Positions 26,893-34,695 of a DNA stretch of 64,000 bases are shown in pieces. Numbering within the stretch: position 1 is the stretch's first letter; the number at the start of each line of letters is the position of its first letter. The translations under genes were made by a program, and so were the position numbers. The stretch is from an uncultured Acidimicrobiales bacterium (lineage in GTDB: Bacteria; Actinomycetota; Acidimicrobiia; Acidimicrobiales; Hopanoidiivorantaceae): the NCBI GenBank assembly GCA_958295755.1, contig OY282367.1:2228182-2292181 (forward strand), in the 5' to 3' direction. A model generated the notes under the pieces. The model was not told where the DNA came from. It saw nothing but the letters and a program-made list of their open reading frames with translations, and made no database searches.

Positions 26893-27246
26893 TCACTCTT
26901 CTCTCTGTGTTGATGCAGTAGCGAATCCCACACCTGCTGGACTCTCCTGTGAAACTGCTGGTGTCGCCGCGGGTACGGTATCAGCCGTCACCATTGATGT
27001 CTGTGGTTGCTGTCGTGCCCGTTCAAGTGCATCAGTCAAAAGCGTATTTCGCAACTCAGAGAGGCTGGTCTCTATAGTGTCGCACCGTTTATTCAAGTCG
27101 GTCTTGGTTTCGGCGATAGCGTCTTTTAGTCCGCTGTAAAGAACCCGCAACAGCCAGCCTACCACGGCAACACAGACGCCCGCGATGAGTATCCACCAGC
27201 CGTCATGCCATTCCCCTGGTGTTGTTTGAGCTAGGAGTGTAAGCAT
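26893..27246 (-). CDS. Small membrane protein with coiled coil, unknown function
   Basis: A 117-residue protein with one N-terminal membrane span (WWILIAGVCVAVVGWLLRVLY, about 16-36), a helical segment with heptad-like spacing (DLNKRCDTIETSLSELRNTLLTDALERA, described here in parts around residues 50-78), and a Pro/Ala/Val tail. It is not recognised; the layout resembles small phage or plasmid membrane proteins. The reading frame continues beyond its TGA, so the true protein may once have been about 232 residues. It is divergent from the LytR_C-domain lipoprotein. Confidence 0.55.
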   Translation of the reverse strand: MLTLLAQTTPGEWHDGWWILIAGVCVAVVGWLLRVLYSGLKDAIAETKTDLNKRCDTIETSLSELRNTLLTDALERARQQPQTSMVTADTVPAATPAVSQESPAGVGFATASTQREE

Positions 27247-27483
27247 ATCATTAAGCCTAGTGGGATGGAATAGGCGATGCTACCAGAACGAAAAGCAAGC
27301 TTTGCTGTTTTCTGGTTACAGGCGAACTTTCTATCACGCGAATGAATCATAGCACACGGAGTAGCGTTGTCAAGTCTGATTGCCGCAAGCCTGCCAGGCT
27401 AGTCAAGCTGCTTTTTGCTAAATTTCTGAGAGATCAACACCTGAAATCGCCAAACGCGGCTGTGCGGCGAACCTGTGGTGTTA

Positions 27484-27495
27484 AACTATATAGTT
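27484..27495. promoter_or_regulatory. 12-bp perfect palindrome upstream of lipoprotein gene
   Basis: AACTATATAGTT is a perfect palindrome 26 nt before the ATG at 27522. It contains TATATA/TATAGT and could be a -10 region, an operator, or both. Confidence 0.35.
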
Positions 27496-27521
27496 GGTTC
27501 TCTTGTGTAGGTTTACAGGCT

Positions 27522-29234
27522 ATGAAACATACACATATCAAACAGGTAGCGGTGGCGGTTTTGGCTGTTGTTTTGCTGGCTGGGGCGTGCTCGGCTGGTG
27601 GTGATAGTGATGGTAGCACAGACACTCGTAGCACGGTTGCAGTTACCACTACCACTACTCTGACCACTGCCACCTCTTCGACCGCTTCTTCTGTTGTGTC
27701 GCCATCTAGCACTGTCACTGCGAGCACTACTACGACCTCGGCAGTTTCGACGACTACGACATCTGCCGTTGAACCATCTACTACGACATCAACGCCGCCC
27801 ACCACCACGACATCACCCCCACCTTCAAGTGCCACCACTACAACTACTACTGCCCCGCCCCTGACTACTACTTCTGCTCCGCCAACAACAACATCACCGC
27901 CTCCAACTACGACCTCTGCTCCGCCAACAACTACCACTATTCCGCTTCCTACTACTACTGTCCCTGCTATTTTGCAGGTTCAGGTGTTGAATGGTTCTGG
28001 TGTGGCTGGTGCTGCTGGGCGGATGTCTGTTAGGCTTTCGGAGGCTGGGTTTGTGGTGTTGCCTGCTGGTAACGCTGCGGGCAGATATGGGAGTTCTGCT
28101 GTGTATTTCGCTGATGGTTGGCAAGGCGAGGCTGAGAGGGTGTTGTCTGTTGTGGATATTGACGGTGTTGAGGCTGTGACAGCTATGCCACCTGCTTTCG
28201 CAGATAGCGGGGCCGTGGTGGTGGTTTTGTTGGGCACAGACACCGCACCTGCTAGATCACAGACAGGTTTGCGACCTAGACCTAGAAACGATGTCGCCCT
28301 ACCACTACCAGATGATATACCGCGCGATAGGTTTGTGCCGGGGTTGTCTAACATACAGATTTTCTCGCAAATAAACGACGAGGGGCCAGAGTTCACACAA
28401 GGCACACTAGATGCGTTGGCAGGGTGGATGAATGTAGCTGGCAGATATTCTCCTGCTAGCTCAAGACAGCTTTTCACACCTAGAGTTCCCTGCGATCAAG
28501 TACCAGAAGGCGGGCAATGCCTAGACGGAGATTATCTGGCAGAACATGTGTGGGATGGCATAGAAAGAGCACTAAATTGGCTGGGATTCACCCCGCAAAA
28601 TACCTGCGGAGCACCTCCAGGCTATAGTTTTACCGATCTGCTGAAGCCGACTCGTGAGTGGAGCGAGGAAGACGACCATTTCAGCGGTGACGCTATTTTC
28701 AGCACAAACAGGCTATTAGAGTTACATGGTGGTGAAAGAATAAACCCGGAAAGTAATCTTGATTTCTATATTGGCGAAGCAGTGCAAACAGCATATGATC
28801 ATTTACGAATTGCAGAACTTTTAGATGAGACAGAAGCACCACAACTTATATTGTGTTGGGGATTGGTTAGTCCGTCTGGAATAGTTCCTGAGTTCGCTAA
28901 CTCAGCATGGTATTCGTTGCTAACACCAGGGATACAACCACGCGAATCATTAATGTCGCAAGGCACATATCATATGAAATTTATATCTCGAAATGGTAAT
29001 AGAGCGTTTGTTTATGTTTGCCATCCAACGTTAGGTGAACAAGGTGTAGCTTTGTATTGGCGCGAAGCGGGGTACAGAGCAGAATCAGTGAACGGTAGAA
29101 AAAATGCTGGGTGTCAAGCGTCTTTTGAGGAATATGATGATTCTGGCATCCCATTCCAAGACAATGAGATATCTTTCGGTTTTGGTGAGCGTGTGTTTTC
29201 AGCTTCGGATCTTCTGAACTTTCCTAGAGGGTAG
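27522..29234 (+). CDS. Lipoprotein with Thr/Pro linker, LytR_C-like domain and unknown C-terminal domain
   Basis: A 570-residue exported protein. The signal peptide ends at lipobox LAGAC (Cys23). Residues about 30-147 are an almost pure Thr/Ser/Pro linker (TTTTTSAPPTT-like). Residues about 148-245 match the LytR C-terminal domain (VQVLNGSGVAGAAGRMSVRL and VVVLLGTD). The remaining about 310 residues are not recognised and include six Cys (VPCDQVPEGGQCLDGD, NTCGAPPG, LILCWG, YVCHP, NAGCQ), consistent with an extracellular disulfide-bonded domain. Base composition becomes more AT-rich from about 28.7 kb. I chose the ATG at 27522 over the longer frame from 27342 because it begins the signal peptide. 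Confidence 0.7.
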   Translation: MKHTHIKQVAVAVLAVVLLAGACSAGGDSDGSTDTRSTVAVTTTTTLTTATSSTASSVVSPSSTVTASTTTTSAVSTTTTSAVEPSTTTSTPPTTTTSPPPSSATTTTTTAPPLTTTSAPPTTTSPPPTTTSAPPTTTTIPLPTTTVPAILQVQVLNGSGVAGAAGRMSVRLSEAGFVVLPAGNAAGRYGSSAVYFADGWQGEAERVLSVVDIDGVEAVTAMPPAFADSGAVVVVLLGTDTAPARSQTGLRPRPRNDVALPLPDDIPRDRFVPGLSNIQIFSQINDEGPEFTQGTLDALAGWMNVAGRYSPASSRQLFTPRVPCDQVPEGGQCLDGDYLAEHVWDGIERALNWLGFTPQNTCGAPPGYSFTDLLKPTREWSEEDDHFSGDAIFSTNRLLELHGGERINPESNLDFYIGEAVQTAYDHLRIAELLDETEAPQLILCWGLVSPSGIVPEFANSAWYSLLTPGIQPRESLMSQGTYHMKFISRNGNRAFVYVCHPTLGEQGVALYWREAGYRAESVNGRKNAGCQASFEEYDDSGIPFQDNEISFGFGERVFSASDLLNFPRG

Positions 29235-29262
29235 TTGAGTTGGGTTTAGGTTTCCGGTATTG

Positions 29263-29345
29263 ACATTTATCAGAAGTTTGCTGATTTTTGGGGCTGGATA
29301 GCTCGTGAGGTGAGCCATGAGCTATCTCAGGCTGCTGATAAATGT
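29263..29345. repeat. Nested inverted repeats (possible cruciform or bidirectional terminator)
   Basis: ACATTTATCAG (29263-29273) pairs perfectly with CTGATAAATGT (29335-29345). Inside it GATAGCTC (29297-29304) pairs with GAGCTATC (29319-29326). The structure lies between two convergent genes, so a bidirectional terminator is possible, but there is no U-tract right after either stem. Confidence 0.5.
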
Positions 29346-29372
29346 GATTATCTGAAGTGTGATTATCGGCCG

Positions 29373-29567
29373 CTAGGTAGCCCAGACTAGTGGATCGTAA
29401 TAGCAGCAGGTGTAGTGCCGTGTGCCGTCTAGTGTGTATGCCCCACCTGTCTGCCCACATGTGCCACAGGGCACAGACTGGATGATGTCTATGCCTGCTG
29501 TGTGCCCTATGGTGTCGGTGTGATATAGGGCATGGTGGTGTCTAGGCATCTCGGCTAGGGCTGTCAT
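29373..29567 (-). CDS. Small putative zinc-ribbon protein
   Basis: A 64-residue protein with CGTCGQTGGAYTLDGTRHY followed by a CC pair. The CxxC-x(14)-CC spacing resembles a small zinc ribbon. It is His-rich at the N-terminus. It is the last of three short overlapping frames on the minus strand (29373-30019), as in phage-like gene runs. I do not recognise the family. A competing frame, 29224-29460, on the same strand has lower-complexity content and is less likely. Confidence 0.45.
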   Translation of the reverse strand: MTALAEMPRHHHALYHTDTIGHTAGIDIIQSVPCGTCGQTGGAYTLDGTRHYTCCYYDPLVWAT

Positions 29568-29769
29568 CGGTATCTTGGCTAGGGGGCTGGGTAGGTGTTA
29601 GTGCTGGTATCTGCCCTGTGATCCTGCTCATTATGGTGGCTGTCTCACCTTGTAGATAGATGATGTCTGCCAATATGTCATCTAGTGGTCTGAGTTCTGT
29701 GGGCTTGTAGAAGTGTCGGGTGAATCTGGTAGCTGTGAGGGGCGTGTAGTGTCGGCTGCTGTCATCGTC
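29542..29769 (-). CDS. Possible small ORF between two small genes, start unclear
   Basis: The frame is open for 75 codons and reads like protein (RHYTPLTATRFTRHFYKP, then LDDILADIIYLQGETATI). It overlaps the zinc-ribbon ORF by 26 nt and the upstream membrane-protein stop by a few bases. No ATG occurs before 29631, and a TTG at 29673 is the only other late start, so the frame may have lost its start, or may be joined by a frameshift to the ATG at 29765 that overlaps the upstream stop (ATGA). It is not recognised. Confidence 0.3.
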   Translation of the reverse strand, partial: DDDSSRHYTPLTATRFTRHFYKPTELRPLDDILADIIYLQGETATIMSRITGQIPALTPTQPPSQDTDDSPSRDA

Positions 29770-30019
29770 TTAGTTTCAGTCTCAGTAGTCTGTCTATCCA
29801 GTTTCTTCTTTTATGAGCCCTAATAGTTCTTTGATCTATCCATTCAGCCAATTCAGGGTCTTTTTTTGCCATTATTGCTTCATGGTGTTGCCGATATGTC
29901 TCATAGTCTTGGATGATTAGCCCATCCCTCACCCATAGCCATATGAGTAGTGTTAGCACCACTCCTATGATGCTGGCGATAGCCCCTGCTATAAAGATGA
30001 TGTCTAGTGTGAGTGCCAT
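29762..30019 (-). CDS. Small membrane protein, unknown function
   Basis: An 85-residue protein with one membrane span (DIIFIAGAIASIIGVVLTLL, about 6-25, continuing IWLWV) and a basic C-terminus (RTIRAHKRRNWIDRLLRLKLRR in parts). It is first of the overlapping trio of small minus-strand frames. The topology (N-out, basic tail inside) is like the small membrane protein at 26893-27246. No family is recognised. Confidence 0.55.
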   Translation of the reverse strand: MALTLDIIFIAGAIASIIGVVLTLLIWLWVRDGLIIQDYETYRQHHEAIMAKKDPELAEWIDQRTIRAHKRRNWIDRLLRLKLRR

Positions 30020-30098
30020 GAGATAGCCCCTTTAGCATGTGTAGTAGTGGTGGTGTCGGTTGCCTGTGCCCCTAGTTGTGTTCTCATGGTTCTGATAA

Positions 30099-30835
30099 TT
30101 ACCATTTTTCTGCTAGTGCTTCTTCTATGGCTACTTCGCTTTCGATATGAGTGAGCATTACGATATCGCCTTCTTCAAATGTAGGTTGGTTGTATGAAGC
30201 GTGTGGGAAAGATGCGGATATTGGGAATAGTGCGTTGGTTCGTACGAGCACTTTATGGTTAGCAGGAAGTTTAGATGCGCCATGCTCTAAAGATGATTGG
30301 ATATTTTGTGCAGAAACAGCCAACAGAAATAAGGCAAATGGGATTTCACCTATTCCTGAGTGTGATGCTTTCACAACTGCGGGGCTGTCAGTTACGAGAT
30401 ACGCGTTGCCTTGGAACTTGGGTTTAGCGTTTAGCAGTTTGGCGATACTCGTTTTGCTGTCTTTTCCGCTACCTATTTCTATTGCCAGACATTCGCCTTT
30501 GCCGACACCATCATAAATAAAATCCACTTCATAGCGGCTGTTTTTTCGCCAGTAATTTAGACGTTTTCTTTCTCGTATGGCAAGCTCCATTAGACAAGCA
30601 GTAGCAAGGTTCTCTTTAGCAAAGCCACGCTTTTGACTGTCACGAGATATTAGATCGCCACTACTGTTTATCGCGTAAGCCAAAGCTGTGTCCCAGAAAT
30701 AGAATTTTTTGTTGAATTTTCCAGAACCTGTCTCCCGTTCCGAATACTGACCATAACAGTGGAATTGGCCTGACACGGCTTTCCCTGACCATCCCGACGG
30801 CGGTTAGTGCCAGAAAAACCCCGTAATATACACAT
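30099..30835 (-). pseudogene. Remnant of a DUF4143-containing AAA+ ATPase gene
   Basis: An ORF of 225 residues (30099-30776) begins in the middle of a DUF4143 domain: KKFYFWDTALAYAIN, GFAKENLATACLMEL and RKNSRYEVDFIYDGVGKGE, the pattern of the C-terminal part of AAA_14 ATPases. The N-terminal ATPase domain is missing. Upstream, a well-placed GAGGAAA precedes an ATG at 30835, but that frame is different (offset by 2 nt) and ends at 30668, so the 5' end survives while the middle appears deleted with a frameshift. Intact relatives are about 380-430 residues and often lie in accessory DNA. The last 60 residues contain a separate VLVRTN and EGDIVMLTHIE segment. Confidence 0.6.
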
Positions 30836-30847
30836 TTTCCTCAATAC

Positions 30848-30931
30848 TGACAAGTATAGTTGCCAGTTTTATTGAAATTCTGACAAGTATACTTGCCAGT
30901 TTTGTTGAAATCTTGACAAGTATACTTGCCA
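30848..30931. promoter_or_regulatory. Three palindromic operator-like sites spaced exactly 33 bp
   Basis: TGACAAGTATACTTGCCA occurs at 30881-30898 and 30914-30931, and with one mismatch (AGTATAGTTG) at 30848-30865. The core CAAGTATACTTG is a perfect 12-bp palindrome. The 33-bp period is close to three helical turns, so dimers would bind the same face. The 15-bp links between sites are also partly conserved (GTTTTATTGAAAT/GTTTTGTTGAAAT). The array lies directly upstream of the DUF4143 remnant and 44 bp after the end of mfd. Confidence 0.65.
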
Positions 30932-30974
30932 GTTTTTGCAGAAATATGTAAAGTATGGGCGATATTTTGGCAGT

Positions 30975-33900
30975 TTAAGTAACTAGTTCTTTGATGGCTT
31001 TGATGATGTCGGTGGTGGTTTCGGTGGTGAGTTTTAGCTCTAAGGTTGGGAGGGAGTCGGCGGAGTTTGAGGTGCCGGAGTTCAAGGAGGCAGTGTTTTG
31101 TGCGGCACTATTCGGGTAGGCACTATTCGGGGCGGCAGTGTAGGTGGAGCCTGGATACAGGCGTTCTAGGCGGACTTTGCGGCTTTCTGGGAGGGGTAGG
31201 GGGGAGATGGTTGCTATGAGGCTGCCATGGCGAGAAGATCTAGTTACTTTTACAGAGGTGATGCCTGCGGCTATGCAGACGGCTCTCAGGCGGGCTATCT
31301 CTAGGAGGGCTTCGGCTTCGGGCGGTGGTACCCCGAAGCGGTCTCGCCAGCTGGCTGCCAAGTCTTCAACGTCTTCTTCGTTCTGTACTGCGGCTACATT
31401 TCTGTATGCTTCTAGGCGGGTTGCTTCGTGGGGTATGTAATCGGCGGGGAGGTGTGTGGGGCGCAACAGATCTAAATCAACCACAAGGCTTTCTTTTGCT
31501 TTTTCGCCTCGTAGCTCAGCTACTTTTTCGCTTACCAGCTGGCAATAGAGGTCGTAGCCTACGGCAGCTATGTGCCCTGATTGGCCTACGCCTAAAAGAT
31601 TGCCTGCGCCGCGAATTTCCAAGTCGCGCATTGCCACCAGCGAGCCTGCGCCTAGTTCGTTGTGTTCTTCTATTATCCTCAGCCGTTCGTAAGCTTCTTC
31701 TGAAAGTTCCATATCGGGCGGTGTGAAGAGATAGGCATATGCCCGTTGGTGCGATCTGCCCACTCGTCCTCGTAGCTGGTGCAGCTGGGCGAGGCCGAAT
31801 TTGTGGGCGTTTTCCACGATGAGCGTATTGACACTGGGGATGTCAATCCCCGACTCTATGATCGTGGAACAAACCAGCACATCATAGCGGCGCGCTACGA
31901 AGTCGGCCGCTACTTCTTCCAGAGATGCGCCATCCATTTGACCGTGTGCCACCACGAAGCGGGCTTCAGGGAGCATGTCGCGTAGCTGTTCGGCTCTTTC
32001 TTCAATGGTGCGTACTCGGTTATGGACATAGAACGCCTGCCCTTCTCTCAGCAGTTCTCGGCGGATGGCTTCAGCCACTGCTCGCTCGTCGTAGCTACCC
32101 ACATAGGTGAAGATAGGGCGACGATCGGCAGGCGGAGTTTGGATGAGCGAAAGATCGCGTATGCCTGTGAGACTCATCTCTAAAGTGCGAGGGATGGGGG
32201 TGGCAGTCAAAGTCAGCACATCCACATTTGACCGCATCGTCTTTATTCGTTCTTTGTGGCGCACGCCGAAACGTTGCTCTTCGTCTAAAACCAGCAAGCC
32301 CAGATCTTGAAATCGCACATCTTTTGAAAGCAATCTGTGCGTGCCGATTACAAGCTGAACTTCACCTGATGCCAGCCCCTGCAACACGGCTTTTGTCTCA
32401 GCGGGAGTTACGAAACGAGAAAGTAGCGCAGTGCGTACCGAAAAACTACCGAAGCGTTGGTTAAAGGTATCGAAGTGCTGCTGAGCAAGAAGAGTGGTTG
32501 GCACCAGCATCGCCACCTGCTTGCCAGCTTGGATAGCTTTGAATGCGGCACGTACGGCAATTTCGGTTTTACCAAAACCCACATCTCCGCAAACGAGCCG
32601 ATCCATTGGTGAATGGCTCTCCATGTCGATTTTGACTTGGTGTGCGGCATGGGCTTGATCGGTGGTCTCTTCGTATAAGAAGCTACCTTCAAGCTCTTGT
32701 TGCCAAACGGAGTCATCTGGGAAGGCAAAGCCTTCGGAGACTTGCCGGATGCGGTAAAGCTCCACAAGTTCTTCGGCCACCTCAGCCACAGCTGCTCGGA
32801 CTTTACCTGTAGTGCGCTGCCAATCGGCACCTCCCATACGGCTCAGCTTTGGTGTCTCACCACCGGTGTAAGAGCGCAAAGAGTCTAACTGCTCCACAGG
32901 CACAAAGAGCTTGTCGTTGCCTTTATATTCCAAAAGGAGATAGTCGCGCAGCACACCTTGTAGTTCGCGGGTGTGGATGCCCGCGTATTTGGCTATCCCG
33001 TGATGGCGATGCACCACATAGCTGTTTGGTGCGAATGGAATGGAATCGCGCAGGGTATCTGCGGCTTTTCGGGTAGCTACTGACGAAGCTGCTGTAGCAG
33101 AGGATTTGGAAGAGTGAGAGGCACGGCGGCTGGCTTTGCCTGTGATTTGCGACTCAGTCAAAACAGCGAGTTTGGCATCTGGGAGTATAAAGCTTTGAGT
33201 GATAGGCGCAGCTATCACCCCTGATATGTTGGGTGAAGCTTCAGCCAGTCGGGGCAGATTAATACCAAAATCTGTCAGCAGGGTAGCTATGCGGTCGGCT
33301 GAACTTTCGCTTTCGGCGGCGACATTGGCGCAATAGCCTTCGTTGAGCAGTTGTTGGAGCATTGGGAAAGGTCCCGCTACTCCAAAGCTTCGAGATGCAG
33401 GCGTATTGGTGTCTGTTGCCCTGGTTGTTGTAGCACTGCTTGTTGTAGCACTGTCTTGGGGAAGGGTGTCCCACGAGATGGTTTGAACTTCAGAGAAGGC
33501 AGGCTGTCGGAAAGAAGCCATCTCTATGATCTCACCGGGAAACTTTGTGAGAGCCCGTTCGTAGGAGGTGTGCAGAGATGGCGTTGTGTCGGCTTTCCAA
33601 GTCTGGGCGAAAGTTGCTACCAGCTCGGCTTCTTCCATCTGGATATCTTCTGCTCGCTGTTGCAGTCGGTCGCGGTCGATACAGACCATCAGACAGCTAT
33701 TGGTCAGAAGATCGCCGAGTGTAAGTTCTTCTTTCACCAACCAAGGCAGGTAAGACTCCATGCCGTCGAACATCTCGCCAGCAGCTATGCGTTCCCACCA
33801 TTGCCTTCCCCAAGGAGCTTCGCGTAGAAGTTCCGATGCTCGCTCACGAACTGCTTGGGTGGGTAGTAGCTCGCGACATGGGAAGAATTTCGCGGCAGGT

Positions 33901-34670
33901 ATCTCAGCTAGTGACCGCTGATCGGTGAGAGAAAACTCACAGACACGCTCGACTTGATCTCCCCAGAAGTCCAGCCTCACAGGATGTGCCGCAGACGGTT
34001 CAAAAACATCCAAGATAGAGCCTCTGACCGCTAAATTACCCCTGTGTTCAACCTGCTGGCACCGTTTGTAGCCGCCACCGATGAGTTGGCTGATCAGAGC
34101 TTCTCTGTCAAGAGTTTGCCCTACGGAGACTTCCGCAGGCGTTACCTTAGTTGGCACAAGTCGTTGGGTGAGTGCACCTACTGAAACTGTTATTATTTTG
34201 GGAGGATCTTCTCGCAGTCGCCACAAGATGCGCTGTCGATCGCCCATTGACTGCCAAGTTGGGCTCACTCGCTCAAACGGGAAAGTCTCCCACGCTGGGA
34301 AGCATTCCACTTCGCCCAGCCAAACTTTCAGTTCTCGTGCCAACTCTTCAGCAGCTGCTGCTGTGGGCACTACGACCATGATGGGGTTTGAAGGTTGCCT
34401 TGCCGTCTGGTTTTCAAGCTGGTTTTCAAGCTGCCTTGTGAGCTGGCTTGCGAAGGCACGACTTCGCCGATTTGCCATGACAGCAAGCACCACAGGCTGT
34501 GCGCTGGTTGACACATAAAGCTGATTACTGCCTGGTTTAGAAAGCTGCTCGCCCTGCCTTGTGCCCGACACAGCAGCTTCTGGCACAGTAGCACCTGACA
34601 CAGCAGCTTCTGGCACAGCAGCACTGTCACTCAGATGGTCAAGCAATGGCTGAAGAGAATTCGAGTTCAT
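30975..34670 (-). CDS. mfd: Transcription-repair coupling factor Mfd
   Basis: A 1231-residue protein of normal size. It has a UvrB-like N-terminal half, the CarD-like RNA polymerase interaction domain (VVHRHHGIAKYAGI and NDKLFVPVEQLD, about 540-580), Walker A GDVGFGKTEIAVRAA (about 690-704), the DEEQ box VLDEEQRFGVRHKE, and translocase motifs HGQMDGASLEEV and QLRGRVGRSHQRAYAY. It removes stalled RNA polymerase and recruits UvrA. Slippage-type repeats mark the N-terminus (AAVPEAAVSGATVPEAAVSG), QLENQLENQTA, and the C-terminus. I chose the ATG at 34670, which avoids overlap with pth; a longer frame starts at 34724. Confidence 0.95.
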   Translation of the reverse strand: MNSNSLQPLLDHLSDSAAVPEAAVSGATVPEAAVSGTRQGEQLSKPGSNQLYVSTSAQPVVLAVMANRRSRAFASQLTRQLENQLENQTARQPSNPIMVVVPTAAAAEELARELKVWLGEVECFPAWETFPFERVSPTWQSMGDRQRILWRLREDPPKIITVSVGALTQRLVPTKVTPAEVSVGQTLDREALISQLIGGGYKRCQQVEHRGNLAVRGSILDVFEPSAAHPVRLDFWGDQVERVCEFSLTDQRSLAEIPAAKFFPCRELLPTQAVRERASELLREAPWGRQWWERIAAGEMFDGMESYLPWLVKEELTLGDLLTNSCLMVCIDRDRLQQRAEDIQMEEAELVATFAQTWKADTTPSLHTSYERALTKFPGEIIEMASFRQPAFSEVQTISWDTLPQDSATTSSATTTRATDTNTPASRSFGVAGPFPMLQQLLNEGYCANVAAESESSADRIATLLTDFGINLPRLAEASPNISGVIAAPITQSFILPDAKLAVLTESQITGKASRRASHSSKSSATAASSVATRKAADTLRDSIPFAPNSYVVHRHHGIAKYAGIHTRELQGVLRDYLLLEYKGNDKLFVPVEQLDSLRSYTGGETPKLSRMGGADWQRTTGKVRAAVAEVAEELVELYRIRQVSEGFAFPDDSVWQQELEGSFLYEETTDQAHAAHQVKIDMESHSPMDRLVCGDVGFGKTEIAVRAAFKAIQAGKQVAMLVPTTLLAQQHFDTFNQRFGSFSVRTALLSRFVTPAETKAVLQGLASGEVQLVIGTHRLLSKDVRFQDLGLLVLDEEQRFGVRHKERIKTMRSNVDVLTLTATPIPRTLEMSLTGIRDLSLIQTPPADRRPIFTYVGSYDERAVAEAIRRELLREGQAFYVHNRVRTIEERAEQLRDMLPEARFVVAHGQMDGASLEEVAADFVARRYDVLVCSTIIESGIDIPSVNTLIVENAHKFGLAQLHQLRGRVGRSHQRAYAYLFTPPDMELSEEAYERLRIIEEHNELGAGSLVAMRDLEIRGAGNLLGVGQSGHIAAVGYDLYCQLVSEKVAELRGEKAKESLVVDLDLLRPTHLPADYIPHEATRLEAYRNVAAVQNEEDVEDLAASWRDRFGVPPPEAEALLEIARLRAVCIAAGITSVKVTRSSRHGSLIATISPLPLPESRKVRLERLYPGSTYTAAPNSAYPNSAAQNTASLNSGTSNSADSLPTLELKLTTETTTDIIKAIKELVT

Positions 34671-34695
34671 GGAAGTAGGTGATACAGAGACAGCA

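Noticed and set aside
26893..26895. TGA as a selenocysteine codon
   Set aside because: No SECIS-like hairpin or selenoprotein family context is visible, and the sequence after it does not match a known selenoprotein.
27434..27937. Long Val-rich frame on the minus strand
   Set aside because: It is the complement of the Thr/Ser/Pro linker of the lipoprotein gene; repeated ACT/ACC codons read as GGT/AGT in reverse. The same applies to frames opposite the linkers at 14933-15130 and 40082-40573.
29224..29460. 78-codon minus-strand ORF
   Set aside because: It overlaps the better zinc-ribbon ORF in another frame and runs into the 3' end of the lipoprotein gene on the other strand; composition is not convincing.
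30848..30946. Three 33-bp repeats as a CRISPR array
   Set aside because: The copies are directly adjacent with no unique spacers, contain a palindromic core, and no cas gene is near.
26545..30974. Intact prophage or integrative element
   Set aside because: No integrase, transposase, terminase or att repeats were found; only small unrecognised genes and a broken ATPase remain.
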